Assembly (NCBI GenBank): GCA_964455395.1
Contig: CAYVWB010000020.1
Location: forward strand, 1 to 60,204
Source of the DNA: CAYVWB01 sp964455395
GTDB taxonomy: Bacteria; Desulfobacterota; Desulfovibrionia; Desulfovibrionales; Desulfovibrionaceae
Reading direction: 5' to 3'
DNA length: 60,204 bases
Positions 35,926 to 44,622 of this stretch are shown here, piece by piece. The first letter of the stretch is position 1. Every line of letters starts with the position of its first letter. The notes beneath the pieces were generated by a model, which did not search any database, was not told where the DNA came from, and was given only the letters and a program-made list of their open reading frames with translations. The position numbers and the translations under genes are program-made.

Positions 35926-37107
35926 CTACATGGCGGCCGTGTAGATGTCCACGACGTCTTGATCTTTGGGGCAACGGGGGTTGGTGAAGCCGCACGCGTC
36001 TTTCTGCGCGTTGGCGGTCATGGTGGCGATGTCGTCGTGCTTCACGTCCTTGCCGTAGCGCTTGCCCAGCTCGATGAGGCCGGAGGGGATGCCCACGTCG
36101 GTGGAGAGGCGCTTGATCTCTTCCAGAGCCACGTCGGCGGCGTCGCGCTTGGACATGCCTTCCGTGTTGGCGCCCATCAGTTCAGCCATCTTGGCGAAGC
36201 GGTCCACCTTGGCGATGAGGTTGAACTTCTCCACGTGGGGCAGGAGGATGGCGTTGCACTCGCCGTGGGGCAGGTCGTAGAAGCCGCCCAGCTGGTGCGC
36301 CATGGCGTGCACGTGACCCAGGGAAGCGTTGTTGAAGGCCATGCCGGCGAGGTACTGCGCAAAGCACATGGCTTCGCGGGCTTCGATGTCCTGACCGTTG
36401 GCCACGGCGGGACGCAGGTACTGGAAGATGAGCTCGATGGCTTTCTCGGCGCAAGCGTCGGTCATGGGGTTGGCGATGGTGGAGACGTACGCTTCCACGG
36501 CGTGGGTCAGCGCGTCCATGCCTGTGGCGGCGGTCAGCGCCGGGGGCATGCCCACCATCAGCAGCGGGTCGTCCAGAGCGATGTTGGGGGTCACGCGCCA
36601 GTCCACGATGGCCATCTTCACTTTGCGGGAGAGGTCCGTGATGATGCAGAAACGCGTCATTTCGGAAGCAGTGCCCGCGGTGGTGTTCACAGCCACGTAG
36701 GGGGGCATGGGCTTGGTGGACTTGTCGATGCCTTCGTAGTCGTGGATCTTGCCGCCGTTGGAGACGACGAGGCCCACGCCTTTGCCACAGTCGTGGGAGG
36801 AGCCGCCGCCCAAGGTGATGAGGCTGTCGCAGCCCTTCTCTTTGTAGATGTCGACGCCTTTGTGGACGTTCTCGTCAGTGGGGTTGGGGATGGTTTCGTC
36901 ATACACCTCGTACTTCATGCCGGCTTCGTCCATCAGATCGGTGATCTGCTTGAGAATGCCGGCGCCGACGATGCCCTTGTCCGTGACGATGAGAGGCTTG
37001 GTGCCGCCGAGATCGCGGATCTTGCCCGGGATTTCCTTGGCGGCGCCGATGCCGATGAGAGTCACGTTGGGGATGAAGAAACCGTACACTTGTTCGCGAA
37101 CAGCCAT
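35926..37107 (-). CDS. adh1: iron-containing alcohol dehydrogenase
   Basis: 393 residues of the group III Fe-ADH family. NAD-binding LITLGGGSSHDCGKG near residue 95; metal ligands in the conserved DALTHAVEAY (Asp/His) and GHVHAMAHQLGGFYDLPHGECN segments. It interconverts short-chain alcohols and aldehydes with NAD(H) in the cytoplasm. Its position upstream of hdr-flox matches the known coupling of ethanol oxidation to Flox-Hdr in Desulfovibrio. A sigma54 promoter and activator site lie upstream, and the activator gene is next to it. Confidence 0.95.
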   Translation of the reverse strand: MAVREQVYGFFIPNVTLIGIGAAKEIPGKIRDLGGTKPLIVTDKGIVGAGILKQITDLMDEAGMKYEVYDETIPNPTDENVHKGVDIYKEKGCDSLITLGGGSSHDCGKGVGLVVSNGGKIHDYEGIDKSTKPMPPYVAVNTTAGTASEMTRFCIITDLSRKVKMAIVDWRVTPNIALDDPLLMVGMPPALTAATGMDALTHAVEAYVSTIANPMTDACAEKAIELIFQYLRPAVANGQDIEAREAMCFAQYLAGMAFNNASLGHVHAMAHQLGGFYDLPHGECNAILLPHVEKFNLIAKVDRFAKMAELMGANTEGMSKRDAADVALEEIKRLSTDVGIPSGLIELGKRYGKDVKHDDIATMTANAQKDACGFTNPRCPKDQDVVDIYTAAM

Positions 37108-37190
37108 GGCTCATTCTCCAGTAGGCTAGAAGGTTGGTGCGACTTGTCCGTGGTTCACCATTTTCAAGACGTGGGACACGCACTTCCTTT

Positions 37191-37206
37191 AGCAAGGATC
37201 GGGCCA
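37191..37206 (-). promoter_or_regulatory. sigma54 (-24/-12) promoter of adh1
   Basis: TGGCCCGATCCTTGCT on the minus strand matches TGGCACG-N4-TTGCW at all but one consensus position, with the required GG-N10-GC spacing. It predicts a start site about 75 bases before the adh1 ATG. Confidence 0.8.
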
Positions 37207-37362
37207 ATGTTGTTTCGCCAGTAATGTCAGGGTATTGTCCGGCCCGGGGAGGCTTCGAACCCCACGCCGGTGAGCCATCCGGAAACACTGCCCCCCCACG
37301 ATGTAGCCGACAGCATGGCAGGCTTTCGCGAAAAAGTCATGAAATCGTAGCATTTGACGGGG

Positions 37363-37416
37363 TGTGTCACGTGGGACGGGCCGTTTCGACACAGAGTGTG
37401 TCGATATGACACGGCT
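37363..37416. promoter_or_regulatory. candidate enhancer sites for the sigma54 activator
   Basis: A perfect palindrome CGACACAGAGTGTGTCG (37387-37403) is flanked by further half-sites TGTGTCAC (37363-37370) and TGACAC (37409-37414). The set lies 157-225 bases upstream of the sigma54 promoter and directly after the activator stop codon, a normal distance for NtrC-type binding sites. Confidence 0.6.
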
Positions 37417-37418
37417 GC

Positions 37419-38783
37419 TCAGTCCTCCATCATACCATACTTCTCCAGTTTGCGGTACAAGGTTTTTCGGCCGATGCCCAAGGCTTGCGCCGTTTTCTGC
37501 CTGTTGCCTTGGTGCAGGGACAACATCCGCATGATGTGTTCGCGCTCCATGGCTTCCAGGGAAAGCGCGCCCGGCGCGGCGGCGGCTTCCGCGTCCCCGC
37601 CGCCGTGGGTGCGCTCCACCAGCTCCTTGGGCAGCGCGCTGGTGGTGATGAGGTTGTTCTCAGACAGGATGAGACTGCGCTCCAGCACGTTGCGCAACTC
37701 GCGCACGTTGCCGGGCCAGTGGTACGCCATCAAGCACGCCATGGCTTTGTCCGCCACGGCTGCAGGGACATGGCCCGGCGAAAGCCTCCCCAGAAAATGC
37801 TCGACCAGCAAAGGGATGTCTTCCTTGCGCTCCTGCAGGGGAGGGATGTCGATCTTGAAGACGTTGATGCGGTGGTAGAGCGCTTCGTTGAAAGCGCCTT
37901 CATCCACTTGTGCGTCCAGATTCCGGTTGGTGGCGAAGAGGAACCGGATGTCCGCCTGACGCTCGTCTTTTTCCCCCACACGGCGGTAGCGTTTGTTCTC
38001 CAGCACCCGCAGCAGGGAGGACTGCACCTCCAAAGGCAAGTCGCCTATTTCGTCCAGGAAGAGCGTGCCTTTGTTGGCGAAAGTCATGAGGCCTTCCTGG
38101 CTCTCCGTGGCGCCGGTGAAGGAGCCCTTGGCGTGGCCGAAGAGCTCGCTGCGCATGAGCTCGCGCTGCAAGGTTGCGCAGTTCTTGATGATGAGCGGTT
38201 GCTCGGCGCGGCTGGAGCGCGCGTGGATGGCGCGGGCCGTGACGTCCTTGCCGGCGCCGGAGTCCCCGGTGATGAGCACGGGGACGTCCGTGGGCGCCAC
38301 CTTCTCGATGAGGAAATGGACATGCTTGATGGCCGGGGAAGCCCCGATGAGCTGCTGCGACGGCTCCGCCGCCGCCTGAGAGTGGCGCAACCCCCGGTTC
38401 TCCCGCTGCAACCGCACTCGCTGGTAAGCGCGGTCGATGACGAGCTCCAGCCGGTCCAGGGTGAAGGGTTTGGGGATGTAGTCGTACGCGCCCATGCGCA
38501 TGGCGCCCACAGCGCTGTCGATATCCCCGTGACCGGTAATGAGCACGATCTCCACGTCCGGCACACGGCCTTTGAACTCCTCGAAAAGCTCCAAGCCGTC
38601 CGCGTCTGGGAGCCGCAGATCCAGCACGATGACGTCGTACTGTTTCTTCTCCACCAGCTCGCGCGCGGTCTTGCCGTCGGAAGCCGTGTCCACGGCGCGG
38701 TCGTTGGTGGTCAGCTCCTTCTGCAGAAGCCGCAGGATGGTGTGCTCGTCATCCACGACGAGGACAGAATAGGGGTTAGCCAT
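37419..38783 (-). CDS. sigma54-dependent response regulator (NtrC family)
   Basis: 454 residues: receiver 1-120 (VLVVDDEHTILR, phospho-Asp in VIVLDLRLPDADG), AAA+ domain about 145-370 with Walker A GDSGAGKD, a GSFTGA variant of the sigma54-contacting GAFTGA loop, Walker B GTLFLDEIGDL, and a Fis-type HTH at the C-terminus (RQKTAQALGIGRKTLYRKLEKYG, split at 427-449). It overlaps the kinase gene by eight bases, so the two form a two-component pair. Likely target is the sigma54 promoter of adh1. Confidence 0.95.
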   Translation of the reverse strand: MANPYSVLVVDDEHTILRLLQKELTTNDRAVDTASDGKTARELVEKKQYDVIVLDLRLPDADGLELFEEFKGRVPDVEIVLITGHGDIDSAVGAMRMGAYDYIPKPFTLDRLELVIDRAYQRVRLQRENRGLRHSQAAAEPSQQLIGASPAIKHVHFLIEKVAPTDVPVLITGDSGAGKDVTARAIHARSSRAEQPLIIKNCATLQRELMRSELFGHAKGSFTGATESQEGLMTFANKGTLFLDEIGDLPLEVQSSLLRVLENKRYRRVGEKDERQADIRFLFATNRNLDAQVDEGAFNEALYHRINVFKIDIPPLQERKEDIPLLVEHFLGRLSPGHVPAAVADKAMACLMAYHWPGNVRELRNVLERSLILSENNLITTSALPKELVERTHGGGDAEAAAAPGALSLEAMEREHIMRMLSLHQGNRQKTAQALGIGRKTLYRKLEKYGMMED

Positions 38784-40059
38784 CGCATGCGCCCGGGTTG
38801 ACAGGGAGGGTGACAGTGAAAGTGGAGCCGGCGCCGAGCTGACTTTCCACGGTGATTTCTCCTTTGTGTTCCCGCACGATGTTGTAGCACGTGGAAAGAC
38901 CGATGCCGACGCCTTTGCCCACGGGCTTGGTGGTGAAGAAGGGCTCGAAGAGCTTGTCCAGGTTTTCCGGGGGGATGCCCATGCCGTTGTCGGAAACGGT
39001 GAGTCGGACCAGATCCTCCCCGGGGGCGTAGGTGCGCACACGGATGACGCCGGGCCCCCGGTCCGGGTCCTCGGCGGAAACGGCGTCCACAGCGTTGGTC
39101 AGCAGATTCAGCAGCACCTGCTTGAGCTGGGGGGCGTCGCCGTAGGTGCAGGGCAAGTCGCGGTTCAGACTGGGGTCGATGATGATGTCCGGCTGGCGTT
39201 TGAGGTGGTGTTCCAGCAGCTTGAGCGTCTCGGCCACGAGCTGATTGACATGCATGGGCGCGAAGTTGGAGGAAGGATGGCCGAAGGTGAGCAGAGAGCG
39301 CACGATGTCCCGGCAGCGGCGGCATTCGCTCACGATGGTTTCCGTATACTCCCGGAAGTCCTCCACGGCCTTGGGGTCCACATGCTCCTCCAGGTGGCCG
39401 AGCCGACGCTGCAACCCTTGCGCATACCCGGAGATGGCGGCCAAGGGGTTGTTCACCTCATGGGCGATGCCGGTGGCCAGCACCCCCAGCGTGGCCATCT
39501 TTTCCGCCTGGTAATACTTCGCCTGGTAGACTTTCTCCATGGTCACGTCGCGTTTGAAGATGAGTACGCGGTGCTGGGGCCAGTCCGGGTTCTTCAAGGG
39601 GGAAGCCACCATCTCGTACTGCCGGTTCTGCCCGCAGAGTTTGAAGATGGCCGTCTCCTTGCACACGGTGTTGGTGGAGAGGGAGCGGAACGCCGGGCAC
39701 TCCGGACAAGGCTTGTACTCGTTGCGGAAGACGTTGTAGCAGTAGTGGCCTTCCGGCTCCTTGAAGTCCGGAAACGTCTCGCGGAACACTTGGTTGACGG
39801 AGATGATCTCCAGGTCTTCGGTAAGCACCATCATGAGGTCGGAGATGCCGTCGAGGATGGCGGCGATCTCCCGCCGGCGGTCCTCGGTTTCCTGGTTGGT
39901 CTGCTCCAGCTCCACGATCTTGTGCTGCAGCTCCTCGAAGAAACCCAGCTTGGTGTGGTCGATGCCGATGAGGTCGTCCAGGGTGGTGCGGGGCTGCTCC
40001 GTGAGAGCGCGCCGCCAGTGCCCCGGCCCCGGCAGACACGTGTGGGCGTCGTCGGACAT
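38776..40059 (-). CDS. PAS-domain sensor histidine kinase of the adh two-component system
   Basis: 427 residues. Coiled coil (FFEELQHKIVELEQTNQETE, 39-58), PAS domain about 60-165 that contains a Cys motif YCYNVF...KPCPECPAF near 105-120, HisKA with phospho-His in GIAHEVNNPLAAISG near 201, and HATPase (NLLTNAVDAV, DNGMGIPPE, GVGIGLST). No membrane helix: cytoplasmic signal. The start is ATG 40059 behind AGGAGG. It begins two bases after the adh2 stop, so adh2, kinase and regulator are one unit. Confidence 0.93.
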   Translation of the reverse strand: MSDDAHTCLPGPGHWRRALTEQPRTTLDDLIGIDHTKLGFFEELQHKIVELEQTNQETEDRRREIAAILDGISDLMMVLTEDLEIISVNQVFRETFPDFKEPEGHYCYNVFRNEYKPCPECPAFRSLSTNTVCKETAIFKLCGQNRQYEMVASPLKNPDWPQHRVLIFKRDVTMEKVYQAKYYQAEKMATLGVLATGIAHEVNNPLAAISGYAQGLQRRLGHLEEHVDPKAVEDFREYTETIVSECRRCRDIVRSLLTFGHPSSNFAPMHVNQLVAETLKLLEHHLKRQPDIIIDPSLNRDLPCTYGDAPQLKQVLLNLLTNAVDAVSAEDPDRGPGVIRVRTYAPGEDLVRLTVSDNGMGIPPENLDKLFEPFFTTKPVGKGVGIGLSTCYNIVREHKGEITVESQLGAGSTFTVTLPVNPGACDG

Positions 40060-40061
40060 GG

Positions 40062-41213
40062 TCACCAAGCCTCCTTGCAGATGCTGAGCAGATCCTCGCA
40101 CGCTGCTTCTCGTGGGTTGGTCACGGTGCAGGCGTCGCGCACGGCCATCTGGCAGATGGGCTCCAGCATGTCCGGGTCGGGCAACAGTTCGCCCAGGCGG
40201 GTGGGCACATTCATCCGTTTGAAGAGCGACTCCAGATGCATCACGCTGGCGTGGGCGGCGTATTCCTCCGTACACATGCGCGGCCCCAGGATGAGCCGGC
40301 CGATGGTCGCCATCTTGTCCATGCAGACCTCCTGATTGTAGCGCATCACGGCAGGCAACAACACCGGATGCACCAGCCCGTGGAGCACGTCGTACATGCC
40401 GCCCAGGGAGTGCGCCAAGGCGTGCACCAACCCCAGACCCGCATTGGAGAAGCTCATGCCTGCAGCCGTGCTCGCTATGGAAAGCTGCTCCAGAGCAGCA
40501 CGGTCCCGCCGCTCCACAGCCGGTTCGATGTGCCGGATGAAGAGCTCGATGGCGCGGATGGACTGATGTTCCGTGAACGGCGATGCAAGCCGGGAGACGT
40601 AGGACTCCACGGCGTGGGCCAGAGCGTCCACCGCCGAAGCGATGATGAGCTCCTCGCTCTTGGTGTGCAGAAACGCGGGATCGATGATGGAGATGTTCGG
40701 CACCAGAGAGCGACTGATGATGGACATCTTCACTTGCCGCGCCACGTCCGTGATGATGCAGAATTGGGAGATGTCCGAGCCGCTGCCGGCTGTGGTGGGC
40801 GCGAAGATCATGGGCGGCAGGGGCCGCAGGATGCGGTTGGCGCCCTCGTAGTCGGCGATGGCTCCGCCGTTGCCCACGATGATGCCGATCCCCTTGGCCG
40901 TGTCGATGGGGCTGCCCCCACCCAGCCCGATGATGACGTCCGCGCGCTCCTCCTGGTAGATCTGCGCGCCAAGATGCACCTGGCTGTCGCGGGGGTTGGA
41001 GTCCACGTCGTTGAAGTAGACGCACTCCAAAGCGTCGCGTTTGAGAATGTCCATCACGCGCTGAACCCACCCGGCTTGCTCCAAACCGGCGTCGCTGACG
41101 AGCAACACCCGCTTGGCCCCCAGCCGCTTGGCGCAGCTCGCCACGTGCTTGATGGACCCTTCGCCGAAGATGATCTCCGGGATGGCGAACTTGGTGATGA
41201 AATGCTGGGACAC
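40062..41213 (-). CDS. second iron-containing alcohol dehydrogenase
   Basis: 383 residues; starts at GTG 41213 with AGGAG five bases upstream. NAD motif VIIGLGGGSPIDTAKG, metal ligands in DALAHAVESY and LVHALAHSLGGMYDVLHG. It is a distinct group III Fe-ADH, clearly diverged from adh1 at 35926. Co-transcription with the sensor kinase and sigma54 activator suggests a dehydrogenase with a sensing or accessory role in the same alcohol response (inference). Confidence 0.92.
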   Translation of the reverse strand: MSQHFITKFAIPEIIFGEGSIKHVASCAKRLGAKRVLLVSDAGLEQAGWVQRVMDILKRDALECVYFNDVDSNPRDSQVHLGAQIYQEERADVIIGLGGGSPIDTAKGIGIIVGNGGAIADYEGANRILRPLPPMIFAPTTAGSGSDISQFCIITDVARQVKMSIISRSLVPNISIIDPAFLHTKSEELIIASAVDALAHAVESYVSRLASPFTEHQSIRAIELFIRHIEPAVERRDRAALEQLSIASTAAGMSFSNAGLGLVHALAHSLGGMYDVLHGLVHPVLLPAVMRYNQEVCMDKMATIGRLILGPRMCTEEYAAHASVMHLESLFKRMNVPTRLGELLPDPDMLEPICQMAVRDACTVTNPREAACEDLLSICKEAW

Positions 41214-41700
41214 GCACGCTCCTTTGCGGACCTTGCCGGCTGTGGGCCGCCTGCTGCGTTGCGCCCCGAGCGACCGGCTCTCTCAAGACTCTCGTGACGA
41301 CCGGGACACTCGTGACGACCGGGACACTCGTGACGGGCCCGGCAGCCGACGCGCCGGCACGGCGTTTACAGGGGTACTTAATCCGAAATCCGGAAAATGC
41401 AAGATGACCCCCCCACGCCTGCCGTCATGGCGCGCCGAGGGGTGCGACCGCCTCGAAACGACGCGCCGGGGTGTCGCTTTCCGGCGCGAAAGCGGGTACG
41501 TGGGAAACGTCCGGCAGCGCGCGGGGTCCACAGTCGCCATCCGCGCGTCATTACAGCGTCATTGCAATGTCATGGCGCTGTCACCCTCGGCGTGTTTTCA
41601 TCGTCCAGGGTGCAGCGTCGCATTCGATGCGCATTCAGGTCGCCTCGCCCACAGCGCCGTCAGGCGTTTCCCCGGCAAGGCGCATGCAAGGGAGCCCCGC
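41214..41700. other. divergent intergenic region, adh2 to diguanylate cyclase
   Basis: 487 bases without a convincing gene. An 18-bp tandem repeat is described separately. A short AT-rich stretch near 41366-41400 could hold a promoter, but no well-matched -35/-10 pair was found. Confidence 0.5.
41291..41337. repeat. 18-bp tandem repeat (2.6 copies)
   Basis: CTCGTGACGACCGGGACA occurs twice identically and then partly a third time, about 80 bases upstream of the adh2 start. Confidence 0.8.
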
Positions 41701-42945
41701 ATGGATTCGATATTGATCGTGGAGGACAGCAAGACGTTCGCAAGCCTGCTGAGCAAACGCATGCAGGACGCCGTGGCTGCGGAAGTGGAACTGGCGGCCT
41801 CCATGGCGGAAGCCAAGGAAGTCATCGCGGGCGCGCCGGAGCGCTTCGCCTTGGCGCTGCTCGACGTCAACCTGCCGGATGCGCCGGACGGTCAGGTCAT
41901 TGAATACGTCACCGGCCTCGGCGTGCCCTCCATCGTCTTCACCGGCGAGATGAGCGACGACCTGCGCGACTACCTCTGGACCAAACGCATCGCCGACTAC
42001 GTCCGCAAGGAAAATTTCGAAAGCCTGGACTACGTGGCCGCCTTGGCCAAACGCATCGCCAGCAACCACACCCGCGGCGTCCTCGTGGTGGACGACTCCC
42101 GCGTCTCCCGCAGCCACATCGCCGACCTCCTGCGCATCCACCGCTTCGATGTCATCGAAACACAAGACGCCGAGGAAGCCTTGCGCGTCTTCATGGACCG
42201 CGAAGACATCGAACTCGTCCTCACGGACTACAACATGCCCGGCATGGACGGCTTCGAGCTCACCCGCGAAATTCGACGCCGCAAAGGCAAGGACGCCTGC
42301 GCCGTCATCGGGCTCTCCGCACAAGGGGGCGGCGCTGTTTCCGCATGGTTCCTCAAGAGCGGCGCCAACGACTACCTGAACAAGCCCTTCACCAGCGAAG
42401 AATTCTACTGCCGGGTGAACCAAAACCTGGATATGCTGGAATACATCAAGGAAAACAAATATCTGGCGGAACATGACTTCCTTACCGGCGCCTTCAGCCG
42501 TCGCTACCTCATGCAGCGGGGCAAAGCCTTGCACCTCAAAGCCCGCCGCCACGAAACCCCCATGGCCCTGGCCATCCTCGATGTGGACCACTTCAAACGC
42601 CTGAACGACGCCTTCGGCCACGACGCCGGCGATGTCGCACTCCAAGGCATCGTGGAAGCGCTGAAACCATTGCTCGGCCCGGAGGACATCTTTGCGCGCA
42701 TGGGGGGCGAGGAGTTCTGCGTGCTCACCCCAGGCGTGGAGAGCGACGCCGCCATGGCGCGGTTCGAAGCCATGCGCCAGGCCGTGGAGGAGGCGCCCCT
42801 TTCCCCGGAGCCGGACGTCTTCCGCGTGACCGTCAGCATAGGCGCGTGTCCCGTGCTCCAGACCGACTTCGAAACCATGCTCAAGGACGCGGACACGGCC
42901 CTCTATGAAGCCAAGACGGCCGGTCGCAACCGTCTCGTGGGTTGA
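41701..42945 (+). CDS. diguanylate cyclase with two receiver domains (PleD-like)
   Basis: 414 residues: first receiver 1-115 (ILIVEDSKTFASLL, ALLDVNLPD), second receiver about 120-245 (VLVVDDSRVSRSHI, phospho-Asp in VLTDYNMPGMDG), then a GGDEF domain with the active form GGEEF (RMGGEEFCVL) and DVDHFKRLNDAFGHDAGD. It makes cyclic di-GMP from two GTP. The RxxD inhibitory site five residues before GGEEF is absent (GPED). Start is the ATG at 41701, which begins the receiver. It is divergent from adh2. Confidence 0.93.
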   Translation: MDSILIVEDSKTFASLLSKRMQDAVAAEVELAASMAEAKEVIAGAPERFALALLDVNLPDAPDGQVIEYVTGLGVPSIVFTGEMSDDLRDYLWTKRIADYVRKENFESLDYVAALAKRIASNHTRGVLVVDDSRVSRSHIADLLRIHRFDVIETQDAEEALRVFMDREDIELVLTDYNMPGMDGFELTREIRRRKGKDACAVIGLSAQGGGAVSAWFLKSGANDYLNKPFTSEEFYCRVNQNLDMLEYIKENKYLAEHDFLTGAFSRRYLMQRGKALHLKARRHETPMALAILDVDHFKRLNDAFGHDAGDVALQGIVEALKPLLGPEDIFARMGGEEFCVLTPGVESDAAMARFEAMRQAVEEAPLSPEPDVFRVTVSIGACPVLQTDFETMLKDADTALYEAKTAGRNRLVG

Positions 42946-43225
42946 CCGCCCCTTGACGCCGTCCCGCCGCCCCCCGCGACGCCTTCACGATGCAGAGGGA
43001 GTCCCTTCGGCAGGGACCATGCGGCGCGCTGAACGTTCCGGCATATCGGGTGCATTGAGAAAATATCGGAGTGTGCTGCGCACGCGCGCGGTCGATCCGC
43101 GGGAGCGTCTTCGGAGTTGCGCCGACCTCGAGGGGGAGGGCGTTCGAGTTGGCGTCCGCCAGGAGCCGTATCCCGCAGGAGCGCCGCCGCGGGAGGCTTC
43201 CCAGAGCGTGCAATGGAAGCAGGCG

Positions 43226-43492
43226 CTAGCAGCCGGCGCATTGGCCGGAGTCCTTCATGTACGTCTCGAAGTCCGGGGAGAGGCAGTCCACCGCGCCGCC
43301 CATCTGCCCCTTGAAGCGCTCCTTGGCGGAAAGACGCGGGGCTGCCGGGTCGTCGCATTCGGCCTGGGCCAGGGTGAGGCGTTTCAGTTCGCGTTCGCTG
43401 CGGTACTCCAGGGCGCCGCAGTGTTTGCAGACGAACCGCGTTGCGCGGCGCATGCAGTCGCAGTTTTCCTTGACGAACTGGTGCTTGTTCAT
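43226..43492 (-). CDS. small Cys-rich hypothetical protein (88 aa)
   Basis: Starts at ATG 43492 overlapping the stop of the REC-PAS gene (ATGA at 43489-43492), so it is translationally coupled to it. Seven Cys: CDCMRR, VCKHCGALEY, AECDDP, VDCLSP and the terminal CAGC. CKHCG looks like a zinc-ribbon half. No family was recognised. Coupling suggests it works with the REC-PAS protein. Confidence 0.65.
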   Translation of the reverse strand: MNKHQFVKENCDCMRRATRFVCKHCGALEYRSERELKRLTLAQAECDDPAAPRLSAKERFKGQMGGAVDCLSPDFETYMKDSGQCAGC

Positions 43493-44622
43493 GACCGGGC
43501 CGGCGGCATGGCGGGTTGGAACACGTAGACCGCGCCGATGACCCGCTGCTCCACGTCCAGGTAGGGGGAGATGCTGACCTGCATGGCGGGGGTTGCGCCA
43601 GCCGGCGGCAAGGAGACCACGCGCGGCGCATGGTCCTGCTGGAAGGCGGCGTCTTCCTGCGTCCAGGCGTCCCGCCATGCGGGGGGGAGGATCGCCGGCA
43701 GAGGCCGCTCTTCGCCATCCGGACCCACCGTCTCCGGGAAGGTCTCGAAGAAGGCTTCGTTGGTCAGGATGAGCTCGTGCTCCAGGTCCGTGAGCGCCAG
43801 GGGATGCGCCAGGGAATTCACCAGTTGACGCAGCATGTTCAGGGAAACGCTGCGGCTGGCTTCGGCTTCCTTGCGGTCGGTGATGTCCACGGCCACGCCA
43901 AAAACCCCGGCGAGGTCGCCGCCCTCGTCACGCTCGGCGCGCAGATGTTCGGCGATCCAGAGGAGGTCGCCGTCGCGACCCAGTACTTCGGATTCGCTGC
44001 CGATGAGCTCTTCCTCCCGAGCCAGCCGGGCGACGAGTTCAGCGAAGCGACCCTCGTGTTCGTAGTAGTGGACGTCGATGCGCGCGTCGCCTTGCAGCAT
44101 GGTCGCAGCGTCTTCATAGCCCAGCATCCGCGCGAAGGCGTCGTTGGCGTTCACCAGGTCGCCCGCGGGCGTGGCCTTGTAGATGCCCGCAGCGGCCGTG
44201 GTGAACAGCGAGCGGTAGCGCGCTTCGCTTTCGCGCAGGCGTTTCTCCATGCGGTGGTGCCGAACGGCCAATTCGATATTCACCGCCAGCTGGCTCTTTT
44301 CCACGGGCTTGAGCATGTAGCTCACGGCGATGGCCTGCTCGTCGTCCTCGAAGATGCGGTCCACCGGCATCCCCGTGAGGAAGATGACCGGGACGTGGTG
44401 CTCGCGGGTGATGCGGGTCGCGGCTTCCACGCCGTCCATGGCGCCGGCGAGCTGGACGTCCATGAGCACGACGTCGGGCCGCAGCGTCTCCATGATCTGG
44501 AGGCTCTCCTCGGCGGTGTCCGTCTCGGCCATCACGGCATGGCCCAGGTTCTGGAGCAGGCCGACCAGACAACGGCGGGTGACGAAGTCGTCTTCGACGA
44601 TGAGAATGTCGTATTGGCGCAT
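43489..44622 (-). CDS. response regulator with two PAS domains
   Basis: 377 residues: receiver 1-120 (DILIVEDDFVTRRC, phospho-Asp in VVLMDVQLAGAMDG, Lys in MLKPVEKSQL), PAS 1 about 135-250 (YRSLFTTAAAGIYKATPAGDLVN), then a second PAS-like domain about 260-375 (LAHPLALTDLEHELILTNEAFFE) at the C-terminus. It lacks kinase, GGDEF or DNA-binding output. It may pass signals by protein contact. Start ATG 44622; no strong ribosome site. Confidence 0.82.
   Translation of the reverse strand: MRQYDILIVEDDFVTRRCLVGLLQNLGHAVMAETDTAEESLQIMETLRPDVVLMDVQLAGAMDGVEAATRITREHHVPVIFLTGMPVDRIFEDDEQAIAVSYMLKPVEKSQLAVNIELAVRHHRMEKRLRESEARYRSLFTTAAAGIYKATPAGDLVNANDAFARMLGYEDAATMLQGDARIDVHYYEHEGRFAELVARLAREEELIGSESEVLGRDGDLLWIAEHLRAERDEGGDLAGVFGVAVDITDRKEAEASRSVSLNMLRQLVNSLAHPLALTDLEHELILTNEAFFETFPETVGPDGEERPLPAILPPAWRDAWTQEDAAFQQDHAPRVVSLPPAGATPAMQVSISPYLDVEQRVIGAVYVFQPAMPPARS

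Larger units (their letters stand above)
37108..37418. other. adh1 regulatory region
   Basis: A 311-base non-coding region between the activator gene and adh1. It holds a sigma54 promoter near adh1 and activator-type palindromes at the far end, with about 155 bases between for looping. No gene is seen in it. Confidence 0.7.

Noticed and set aside
37230..37275. GGTTCGAA-like sequence on the minus strand resembling a tRNA T-arm
   Set aside because: The T-stem does not pair well and no acceptor, D or anticodon arm can be folded around it; it lies inside the adh1 regulatory region.
41233..41250. Possible sigma54 promoter upstream of adh2 (CGGCCCA-N4-CGGCA)
   Set aside because: GG-N10-GC spacing is met but several consensus bases are wrong in GC-rich DNA, and the leader would be about nine bases; too weak to annotate.
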